64,000 nt of DNA from Diprion similis (Eukaryota; Arthropoda; Insecta; Hymenoptera; Diprionidae): contig NC_060110.1 of assembly GCF_021155765.1 (NCBI RefSeq), forward strand, positions 19,242,001 to 19,306,000, given 5' to 3'. Numbering within the stretch: the first letter of the stretch is position 1; each line of letters starts with the position of its first letter. The notes under the pieces are model-generated. The model did not search any database, was not told the origin of the DNA, and saw nothing but the letters and a program-made list of their open reading frames with translations. The position numbers and the translations under genes were made by a program. This document shows positions 35,401 to 47,400 of this stretch, piece by piece.

Positions 35401-38400
35401 CGTGCGTCACACAGTGGTAATTTTGGAATTATTCTGACCATTGATGACTCACTTTTGAAAGTGCTTCTGCATATCCACAATTGACGAAGACTGACGCGTG
35501 CAGTCGATTAGTGTTCGGTACCGACTCACGTTCAATTCCGCTGTAATCAGCCGCTGATCGCGTCGTCAAAATCATTTGCATAGGTTACTCCATGACCTTA
35601 AAGACGGGATATCCGTAGACGACTGATAAAGTGGGTCAATTGTAGGAATTTATATATCTGGTCAATTCGATTCAATTCGAATGGGGTTTATTGTATTTAA
35701 AAGTACGAAAACCGTGATTGATTTACATAAAAATGTACATTTTTTTCACGGTTTACAATAACAAGGTTTCCTACTAATTGATTCTTACCGAAAAAATATC
35801 CAGACGAAGCTCCATCTGTATAAAAACACCCCAATCGAAATAAATAACTTGTCATGAAGCTGAAGTCAGTGACGTTGCAACTAAACATCAGATAAAAAAA
35901 ATCGTAAATACGTAATTTTAGAACGACTTTCAAAGAAGTTAGCTTTTAAAAATCAGAGTATGTTATTTTCATCGTGGTTTAGCAAATTTCATACATTCCT
36001 ATCGATGCGACCTTTCTTCTAAGTCTTATATACACTCGTTATACCCATTAAACGATTCAGCGAAAGTTATATCAATGAATAAATGAAGCTGGTTCGTCGA
36101 TTATGCAACTGATTACTGATTAATTACTACGTATCGTATCGGAATTAAATTTTTGTCTTATTCCCTCCTCTAAATTAATTTCCACATACCTTGACTTGCT
36201 TCCTTGCTTCTTCGGGCGGCAAGTTTGACACGCTGCCCATTTGCGTGTCGGCCCAAGCCTTGACAGCGGCACTTGCGTCCCGATATTGTTGCCAAAGTTT
36301 AACAGCGTGATGGTACTTATTGCAAAGGGCGTCTAGTTCCGCCCTCGTATCTTCCCAGGCCTGGACCGCCTCCTGGACGGCGGCTTCGACGCGTTCCCCG
36401 ACCTCCGCACTGCAGGACTCCCGTAGCGGTTCCGCTGCGGCCCGAAGTTCGCCAACGAGGACCTCGCGTGCCCCTAAATCTCCGCTCAGGCCCTGAAAAT
36501 TCGGAAAGAAAATGTTGATCAGTTTTTCGGGTTGGTCAGATGGTTCGTTCGATCGCCAGCTTTTGCTCTTCGACTCAAGCTTCACTCCGGGTAACCGTTC
36601 TGGCGTTTCAAATGAACAAGGTCCCTGATATTTCTACATCGATGTTGTAGTAATTCCTGCGCATTGCTCGATCGTAAATCGCATCTGGTTTTCCTCTCGT
36701 TTCAAACAGAGATATACAACAGACCGGTGTTCACTTGTGTCTATACATAGATGCGTCGAAGCAATTTCGATTTCAACTAACAGACTGTACAGCTTTATGG
36801 TCTGAATTCGCTTATCGCGTCTTGCATTCGTTCGTCTTCAGTCGAGAGAGCTTCACGTGATTGGAAATATAATCTATATACCTATATATACTCGTACTAC
36901 GTATGTATATGTTGCATACGAAGATTAGCCTTTCGAGGAGAGAGTGATAAAAAAAATTTAAATACTCCATGCGTGGGTAGTGAAATACCTCTGTTATATA
37001 CGAGGATGTGATGCACTCAGGCACGAACGGAGTTTATTCTTTTTATATAAAAAATTAAGCATCTGATTTTGCGGTCAATATTTTTCCCGATAGCTCTCTT
37101 TCCGCGGTTCCTTTTATAAACAAATTTCCCTGCTGTGCAATGTCGTTGTAATACCGATACTCAGTGGCATGCTATCGCACCGCCGAGAAAATATTTTACA
37201 AGCAATTATTATGTGTCGAGCAAATCATTTCTTGATGTATTACCCTTCACTTATTAAATGGAAGTGAGCCGGCCACTCCTGAAACCATTTCCTTCAGATA
37301 TCGGTTGAATCAATATATACGTACTTTCGTATCCTCAACGTTTCTACGCTCGAAACACTCTGTATCGCGGTACAAGAGACACGTATAGAAGTTTGCATTC
37401 GTTTTAAAATTAAGTAGGCACACACGCGAGTCCCTGCATGTATGCACAAAGATTCCTCCCGGCTCTGGCTCAAGTATATAAAATTTAATTTTATTCCTTC
37501 GTTCGTACTGGTCGAATGACGTAAGATTTTTTCACGTACAGCTAGGGAATCGAGACACGTACGATTCTGCCGACGATGTATGATTCACGAATTGAAGTTT
37601 CAATAAGGATTATACTAAAATAACAAGTTCGATTCAGTAAGCGTAAAAATACTGTAGATAATTGTACGACATGTATTTGTATCTGTATAAACATTGAACA
37701 GTGCTAAAAGTGAAAAAGTATACAAATAATTCCGCGTTAATTTTTTTTCTTCAAATTATGAACAGTAATTTAAACTTTACTAATTAGCAACCACCTCTGT
37801 TATAATAATAATAATAATATCAGCACGATGCTAATTCTTATCTGCCGTGAGACTTAAATCTCATAAATCACAACAATAATACATACCATGATTTATTGAA
37901 GAACTAACATCATCCATCACGGATTTCAATTTTTCATTTTAAACGGTGTTTTCTTCTTCTTTCTTTATCTCTTATTTTTCTTACTGGATACCGAGGACTC
38001 TTTCATTTTGAAAAATTAGCATAATACGGTATAAAGTAATCTTCAGTAAAACCGCCGTTCGAAGGCAAATATTCGTGCGGGTATACAAAACATATTGCGA
38101 AGGTGCACGTGATGCTTTTTTGCATGAATACGAAGGTCCACGTGGCGACATTTACTGAAACGGTTCGGTCAGCTCGTAACAAATTTAGCGATTATGTCAT
38201 TCCAAGTATAATTATTATTAACTGGATTAACAAACGGCACGTTGCAGGATATATTCATAACAGATAATACCGACTATGAAAGCGAGACACGCGCGTTAGG
38301 CACCTACACAAATTTACACCAACATTCAATCCCAAGCAATCAACCGTGCCCATACCATATAATATAATACAATACGATGAACATATCAATGAAGGACTCT

Positions 38401-41400
38401 CGACGCAAAGTCTTAGAGTATTTATATTTCTTTTAGCCAAATCACCCGGGATTTGACCCAAATATTTTCTTTTCAGTGCGTAGAATTGCAACAAAAAAAT
38501 TCTTACTATTACGTAACGTACGACGATACAATAAAGACAGGTGCGTCGAGTTGCGACTTTTAAAGGACAAGAATCAACGACTGTTCGTCACTTTTTGCAC
38601 CTAGAAAGATATATATATTTTTTTTCTTGTTTGCGAGTTGGAAATTTTCGACGTGAGTCAATGTAGGTATACGTGACTCGACTTTCTTATCGTCAGCAGC
38701 AATTCACGAGGAACTATAGCTACAGAGACTTCCGTTAGTGGAGCTAGTGCTAAAGTTAACCGAAACTAAAGCAAAGTAACGGCTTTACTATAAATAACTA
38801 CCTCTATATGTTTAAGCGCGTTGCATTTCGCGGTGAGAAGCGAAGCTCCAAGTTGCATATTTTTTATATCTTATACATGAAATCAGTGTGCAAAATTTTG
38901 CCTTCCAGTCCTACGAGGATATAAAATTTTATTCAGAGGTAAATAATTCGTGCTATCCGTTTTTCAGCGTCAACGTTCATTGCAACGTGTTTCCCATGGA
39001 ACAATGACGGGATTACCTGGGAAACTAGGAAGACATTCACGTTTCGCACCGCGACTCAGCCAATGTTTTACGGTTCAGTGCCTGTGCAGCAGGACGCGAT
39101 GCCGGTTCGCTAACCGGAGGTATATAAAATCTGCGGACATCGGCTAATTGCAAACGTCAACGTCATCGAATAATTTCCATAATACGGGTAATACGTTAAC
39201 TAATTTTTTGCCTCCAATTTTTTTTTTACCCAAAGATTATGAAATATGCGGGTAGCAACTACGGAAATACATTGCATTTAAGTTTCCAATAAGTTTAAAC
39301 GAAAGAGAATGATCCTCCTCACCTAAATATCTGCCGCTGGTTTTCGAGTTGATTGAAAAAGGGCTTATAATAGCGCTGCAAACTCGTACATTCGTCGTAA
39401 CTCCGGCTTCCTGCTATCGAAAGTAGCTATGTTCACTGATATACAGTTTAGAAAAATGTAGAGAACTGATCAAATCGAGACTGCAGATCTAAAAGAGTCT
39501 TAGCTATGCAGTCATCAAAGAAAACTGGGATAATATGCACGAGCAAGTACCTTGACGTCCACGCGAACACGAAAGATACGCGTTTTGCACATGGAAAATA
39601 TGCGATAAACTGCACTAACGTATTTCTCAAACTGGTTCACGACGACGCATATCACACTATCTTGTAATATCACGAGGATCAACACTAACGATGAAACATA
39701 ACACGAAAAACGATGTACAAACATTAAGAATTAGTTTAAACGACGTGGAGGTTTCGGCACTCGATCACCAGCGTGTGAGAGCGCGCGATCTTTACTGGCC
39801 CACGATTGGCCGCCGACTGGCAAGAAGACCGTTGATAGCACCGCGGCGGCTACTGATAGCATTCAGAAACAAATACATATTACGAAGCAAGCCGCTCGTC
39901 CGATTGGTCGGTGCGCTTGCGTAGCCGGCGAGTTTTAACGCCTGTGAGACGGTAGGTAGACGGATAGGTGATTCGTTAGTGTGCGCAGCCCGGCGAGGGC
40001 ATAGATCGAGTCAAAGAGTCTTATCTCCACGGCTCCATAACAGTCTGACGCCTCGGCTTTTTCGTTCAAATTTTGACGCCGAGAGTTTCATAATATTTTG
40101 AGTGTTCGTTTGAGTCGCTCAAATTCGAAACACGGCAATTAAAAATATACACCTAAACTAAGTTGACACACATATTTTTTATGCTAAAATAAAGACACTC
40201 AAGAAATTTGAAACTGTTTGGAGCAGTAATAGCGTACATACGGCTTATAAAGCGCTCTGAATACGACATAAGTCAAAAGGTTCCTTGTTTATGTTAGACC
40301 TGTACATAGAGCGTTTTTAGATAAGATAATACAGTACGGTAGCTTATCTTCTACTTTACCGACATTTTGTGGAGATATTATGTACTCGGATATAGAATCC
40401 CGGTTCTTAGAGCTCGGTTATCTCAGACTCCATAATCGGATGATATAGACTCGGAATAAAATGTTCGAAAACGCCAACGACATTTCAAAGTGCAGCTAGT
40501 AATACATAGTGTTTTATGACAGAACTTGGAACAGGTTGTTATATTATTGGCCAACCATTTCACTCGTCGATTAACACCTACTCGCTGGCTGGTCAGAGAC
40601 GCCTTGAGATATGAGGTCGACGTCAATTATAATTAACTGTTCACAGTACGTTCGACTCCGAGGTATTGACGTGTCAATGTTGCACATGATGTTTTTTTAT
40701 TTGAAATCTATACACGAATATAACGTACGATATAACAGGCAAATGGTATCAGAATTCTTTTCCAACTGTAAGGGGCGAGAAGAATCGAGATGTATTTTTA
40801 ATCCAGTTTCAACGTCTATATATATATTTTACTAGGGTCATTGAAACCTGCTGCACCGAAGCCCAAGAATGCTTCGCCGACAATAAGCTGCCTCTGCACT
40901 GATAGTTTTCTGCCGTTATAGAATTTGAAAGGGTTCGTTAAGCATTACAACAATCATAGAATTAAAACCGGAAATTTGTAAAAAAGCGTAGTTACTGAAG
41001 AACAATTTGTTCACCCTCTTTTTAAGATAGACAGCTAGAACTTGTCGGAACATTATAATTGGATTTACCCACGGAATTGACCGGATGAATTTTCATAAAT
41101 AATTGAACGGTAGGTAAGACATAACAGTAATAGCCATTACACCGAACTCTGTACTACCCACTGAGCTCATTGAATTACAACCGACACGTTAAGAATGATG
41201 TTCCTGAAGTAACAAAAAGTCAGATAATTTATGTCGATATCTTACCTCCAACCGTTCCGTCGCCTTCAACAGTCTCTCGTAGTCGACGGATCCCTGGACG
41301 GTAAGAAGTTCCATCATATAATCCGCCTCCTGAACGGACTGCTGAACGAGCTCCAACTGCCTTTCAAATCTGCGCCAGAGCCCGAGTCTGTTCCGAAGAA

Positions 41401-44400
41401 GAGTAAGGAGTCTTGCGCACCGTGATTCCAGTTCAGTGTGTACATCCTGAAGGTTGGAGATTTTCCTTTCAACGGCAAGTGGCGACACCGACACCCTGGT
41501 CCGCATCGGTAGGGTGTGAAGAACCTGGCGAAGACCCATCAGATCTTGCCACAAGTTGGTCAACTCCTCGGCGACGCCGTGGCACCGATCCACGCAGGCC
41601 GCTACGATTTCACTACCTTGACCCTCGTTGCCTTCGCATTGGTCAAGAACGGATGACTGTCTTTGATGGGTTCTACGAACTCGCGCGAGACCTCGTTGCA
41701 AGGCTTGCAATCGCTCTCTGAGAAGCTGCGCAGCGTCTAGCTCTTCGCCGATTAATCCTTCGATGCGGCGTGCCGATGACAGCAGGACTCCGACCCGCTC
41801 ACTTTCTGCAGCCGGAAGTAGTCCTAGCCGTCCGAGTTCCTCCTGTATGATGACGACTCTATCGAAAAGAACAGATAGCCGTTCAACGTACAGGTCAAGC
41901 TCTTCTTCGGTCTTCAGAACTCCGTGGAAATCATCGATGGTGATACGAAGTTCGTTCAGTTCTCGCTCCAAAAGCTTCAGCTTGTCGTTAACCGGGACGT
42001 CGCTCGAGGATATATTTTCGGCAACGGAAGCTTGGATCGTGTTTATCTTTTCGGTAACGCCTTGCCAGCGGTCCTGGAGCTCACCGTGGAACTGCCGCTG
42101 AAGCATCTCGTCTGACAGTGGGACAATTCGAAGTGCATGCTCAAAGTTGTTCTCAGCCTCGTTACGGATGTTGTTGTGGACTTCGTACTGCGCTTTTATT
42201 TCCTGAAACAGAGAAGTGACCTTGCTTTATTTGTTTTTTTTTCTTCATCCTGAAAACCCTCTTATGGCGGGGAATTCAATTACTCGAAAGAAGGAATCCG
42301 TGCATCCGGATCTTTAACCTAAATCGTTGGGCTCATGTGTCACTGCTGCATCTTGTCTGAAGAGGTATATTTACTCTAAAAATACCAAAGTTGACGGTGT
42401 ACTCGTCTGTGGCGGTGAGCCAAGTCTATTTTCAAACTTGACCTGAATCTATGAGCAAGTTCTGAACCCGTAGATATTGGAAAGAAAGTTCGAGAGGTTT
42501 GGACGACGGGAGAAAGCGTTAGATATGTATGTACAAATACAACATAAATTCTTGAAAACTCACCCAGAATTGTCGCATGTTGCCGCCCGATGGATCGTGG
42601 ACAAATGCAAGATCACGTTCCGCGGAGTTCATCCAATTTTCCAATCGACCAACTAACGCTTCCTGGGTGGTCCAGCGATCCTTAAATGCTATGAGCCGCC
42701 TCAAAGAAGACTCCACTTCGTCTTGAAGCTTGATAATAACATCCAGTGCCTCTCCGTAACGGTCTTCAGGATCTTCAATTTGCACCAATTCTTCCAAGCT
42801 ACGAGCTACTGCTAATAGCTGAATTAGACGTGCATGGTGGGTAGCGATGTCGGAGGATAATGACTGAAAATCATATTGCAACGAAACACATGACTAAAAG
42901 ATCAAGTTCTGTAATCGTGAAATGAATTAATAAAAAAATAATTCCTACCTGATAAAGCGAAATATATTGTTCGTAATCAGATGACGTGACTGTTTGTAGG
43001 TCCGGAACCCGTTGGTGAGCAACTCCTAGCCAGCCTCGTTCCTCCTTAAGTCCTTGTTCAAGTATAATCCACCTTGAAGCTGCTAGAGACATCTGCTGAG
43101 CGCGAGAAGCAGCCTGATCAAGGAGCGTGGTTGCTTTTCTATGAAGTTCTTCATGGAGGTCGGAATACTTTGCTCTTGTCTCTCTGTCAAGGTTGCCCTC
43201 TAGAGATTCGAGAATAGCGCGACAGTGGTTCAAGTTGACGAAGAATTTCCTATGCTTCTGCATTTCCTCCTGCAAGTCTTCCAAGCTCGCAACTGATATT
43301 GGACTGTCCAACAAGTTCTCCGCTATCTCGGTGATCTGAGCAAACTCCTGTAAAGTTTGCTCGTACTCTTCGGCGAGAGAGAGAAGTTGAAGCAGTCGGT
43401 CTCTCTCAATGCAGATGGTGTACTCGATGACTCGGGTCATTTCGTGAGCGGCGTAAGTATCCTCGGGGACAACCTTCCCGGGATAATCCTTCAAAAGTCG
43501 CCTTGCGGCAGAGACCAACTTTCCAGTCTTCCACATGTGACAGCGGTTAGTGTTATCAATTTTTTCGAGCTCTTGAAGCTTCCACTGCGTCGACGCATCA
43601 CTTACTATGATAATATCCAGTTGTTTGCGGTGTTCCTCAACCAGTCGAGAGACGTTGTTAACACCATTGAGGAACTCATCCCAACGGATGAGTTCCGTGG
43701 TAGCGTATCTCTCTCCGTCATCGGTGACGTTTTCGATTGCCTGAACCTGAGACTGCAGAGCATCCAGACATTCCATTATTCTTTCGCGATCTTCTTCCAC
43801 GAAGTGCACTTCAACGTTATTCCAAATAGAGTCCAGCTCCCTGACACTTTCCTCGACGTGATTGATTTCTTCTTTCAGTTCAATAAATGTTCGTAGGTCA
43901 TCGTGTGAAGGTCCATGCGGACTTTCCCTACTCAGGAAAATTCTGTACTCCACAGACTCAAGCCAGGTTGATATCGTCTCGACTACTGTGATAAGAGTGT
44001 GTTTTATAATGACGGTATCACTTTCTTCCTCGACAGCAGCTCGCAGCTGGCCCAAACCGCGTTGAACAGTTCCACTTAGTTCTTCGATGGATTCGGTCGT
44101 AATTACCTGATCCAGAGTTGCTATGTAAAGTATGTTGGATAAGTGAGTGGTCTGTTTCGCATTTTGCGAGTTCCTTACACGGTCTGCTATGACTTTTGTG
44201 GCTCTTGTACGCTGTGAGACTTGATTTTGCGGAACACCGTATTCCAACGCCTCCGCAAGAAGCAAGGATGTTGGACTAGGTGTTTTTCGAACAGGACTGT
44301 GCGATACTAAGAGTCTGTCTTCCCAACTGGAGGTGGGACTGGTATCACGTTTTTCATACTCTTTATTCAAGGGCACAGGAACTTTCGACGATTTGTGGTC

Positions 44401-47400
44401 GTCGATCGTGTCGGTATACGATTTCACTTCCACTTTTGATAATGGTTTAGTTTTTGCGGAAAGCACAGATTCCGTTGGAGAAAGTGGTTCCTCTGTCGTA
44501 TCCATTGGTTCAGGAGCTGTTACAATGCGTATAGCCTCTCTTATAGATTGACGAGAATCTATACCTGTTTGGGTCGAATCTAGAGTTTTCGCTGGTTTAT
44601 CTAATACATCTTTAACCGAAGAGTAAGTTGAGTGCGAAGTTGGGCCTTGAGATTGATCCGTTGATTTTATAAGCTTTACGTCATCTTTAGCAATTTTTTC
44701 CGTAAGGCTTTCTTGGTGTGGTGAAATTTCTTGAGAAACTGATACAACCTGCACTTGGGTTGTACTTGGATCAGAAGACTTCAATTTCGCAATGGTAACT
44801 TTGGACGTGATGATCTCTGCCTCGGTTTCATATTTGTGCGAAACTTTACCTTGCGCCCTGATCGAGCTTAGATCAATATCGGCCAATACTTTTCCTACAA
44901 CAATGTTGCCCGCTTCTTTGTTCGTGGCATATTCTTCAGAAGAATCTGGTGGTGACCCAGATCTCGTTTGATCGGAATTCTTTCTGGCTACGTCTGAATA
45001 AGACAATTTTGGTCGTGACTCAAGAGCCGTTATAGGCTGACCAAATATTGTTTCAAGATCAGTTTTTTCTTTTTCTTTGGTGAATGGAGTCGACTCTTGC
45101 GCCTCACTTGTCTTGTGTTTTCTTTTCCTCCGCTGTCTTCTCCCCAACCTGGCTGTATCATCTTCCAAACTCGTAACGTTCTCTGAAAGTTCTTCGGTGA
45201 TACTCGTGTCTTGCGATGTTTCTATCGCCGAAGCGCGTTCAAAATCTAGGAAACTCTGACTGGCGCTATCAGGTATTTCGATGGTGGCTTGGACGTGAAT
45301 TTCGTACGAAGTATCCGTAAGCGAGTCCGTTTCCGATTGCTGTTGAACAGATTCTTCTTTTTTAGCAACGATTGTTGGCACTTCCAGTTCCTCTGTAACT
45401 AAATCTTTATTTTCAGGTGTAGGATCAGCAGTTTTTTCTGGCACTATAGTTTGAGCGCTAATATCAAGCGTAGTTGGAACAGCTTGAGTGCTTTCTTCGG
45501 AAGTTGGAACAAGTTCATGCACCTTAGTTTGTATTGACGAATCTAGTGTTGCCAATTTCTCAGGGGTAACAGTTTGTGACTCTCCTTCAACGGTTATCGT
45601 GATTTTCTCGACAGTTGTCTGGGCTGGTAATTCAAGTACTTCAGTAGGCTCTGGGCTTTGAATGGTGCTTGTTTGCGCAGCGCTTTCGGTGGTTGGTTCT
45701 GGTGTCTTGGTCTGCATTTCCATATCGGAAGTAACTGCTGGACGCGGGCTTACTTTAGGTGTCGTCTGCGTTGCGAGGGTTTCGATTTGCGTAAGTTCAA
45801 CTGCATCAGTCTGCATGGTGGAGTCTTCTAATACTGGCATTGCAGGCGTCGGTGTTACACTGGTTTGTATGTCCACCTCCGTCGTGATGACAGGTTCTGG
45901 TGTGATAGTCTGCATCGTAGCTTCTTGTGATACCACCTTTGTTTCGTCAGGTAATGGAGTCGTTTGTTGAACTGCGTCTTCGAGCACTGCTTTGGGCTCT
46001 GGTGAAATTGTTTGCGTATCTATTTCATTGGTGGGCTCACTTTGGATTGGAGAGGTTTGAGATTCTATGGTGATTCCTTCAACTGGACTGGTTTGCACTT
46101 GAACTTCTTCAACCTCAACCTCTCTCTTCTCTGGACTGGCAGGGCTCGTTTGTACTTGCGCATCGTCGATCTCTGCTTTTTCAGGTTCAATAGGGCTGGT
46201 TTGAACATATGTTTCGCCAATTTCTGGCACCTCCACTGGAAGTGGACTCGTCTGCATAAAAGCCTCATCAACAGCCACCCTCTCGAGCTCGATTGGGCTC
46301 GTTTGAACATAGATTTCATCGATTTCTGGTTTATCAGACTGCACTGGACTGGTCTGCACGGAATGCTCCTCAACTGCTGGCTTCTCTGGCTCAATCGGGC
46401 TGGTTTGAGACTGCGTTTCTCCGACAACCGGCTTTTCAGGCTCAATAGGACTTGTCTGAACAAAGTTTTCCTCCAGGATTACCTTCTCAGATTCGAAAGG
46501 ACTCGTTTGAACATAGGTTTCTTCAGCAAGCGGTTTTTCAGGTTCGACTGGGCTAGTTTGAACATACGTTTCCTCGATAATTGGCTTTTCGATTTGAACT
46601 GGACTCGTTTGTACAATGGTTTCATCGAGCTTAGCTTTCTCTTCCTGTACAGGACTCGTTTGTACTTCATCATCTTCGGTCGGTGTAGGAATAGGCGTGA
46701 CCGTTTGCACAGCCAAATGTTCTGTATCTGGTGTTTCAGGCTTACTAGTTTGGTTGGACACGTCAACGGCGGGTTTTGGAGAAGTTTGCACCTCGATATT
46801 AATTTCGCTCAATTTTTCTGTCTGAACTTCTTGTTCCTCGTTGTACGTTACTGCAGGTTCAGGTGAAGTTTGCGCTGAGCTTGTGATGATTGGTGGTATC
46901 TCCGGTGACATGACTCCAGCTCCTACGTCACGAGTCTCAACGACAGTTTGCGTTTCAATCTCAGTATGTATCGGTTCCGGTTTTTTAGGTTTTATTTCGA
47001 TTTCTACGTTCTCAACAGTCGATGAAACTTCGCTCTTCTGCCTACGCTCCTTACCCTTTGAATCCGCTTGACTCGGTTCGGAATCAGCAGGAATAATTTC
47101 ATCCGTGAAGTCTGCTTCATCAGTAGTTGTTTTAGGCACTTCCGAGCTGTCGTCATGCTTAGTTTTCACCTTCTGCTTCTTCTTCTTTTTCTTCTTGTTC
47201 TTTTTCTTTCCACCTTCATCGTCCTCAGCAGTAGAAATTTCATCTACCGTTGTTTTGTCGTCAGGTTCATAACCGTGATCCGGTTCCGAGTTATCATCGT
47301 GGAAAGTTGAAATCAACGACGATGGTTCTGTAATATCTTTCAAGTCCGGTTGTGGCTGTTCAGATTCATGTTTTGAAGAATCTGTCATCGGTACGTTAAT

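Larger units (their letters stand above)
36493..41245 (-). other. Nesprin intron 7 (4.75 kb)
   Basis: AT-rich, with an (ATA)n run at 37801-37820. Position 39,780-40,060 is a GC-richer, CCAAT-containing segment described separately. A strong donor (TTTAG before GTGAGG, near 39,330 on the minus strand) lies downstream of it but has no in-frame coding upstream. No coding exon is supported. Confidence 0.55.

Noticed and set aside
39515..39724. Minus-strand frame with a signal-peptide-like hydrophobic start, considered as a short-isoform first exon
   Set aside because: No in-phase donor to exon 8, and its hydrophobic start would not suit a nesprin N-terminus.
46012..46866. Plus-strand frame of 284 codons opposite the QTSP array, and minus-strand alternative frames of 95-132 codons
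   Set aside because: They lie antisense or out of frame to a well-supported exon whose 51-bp repeat keeps all frames open. The products are low-complexity and repetitive.
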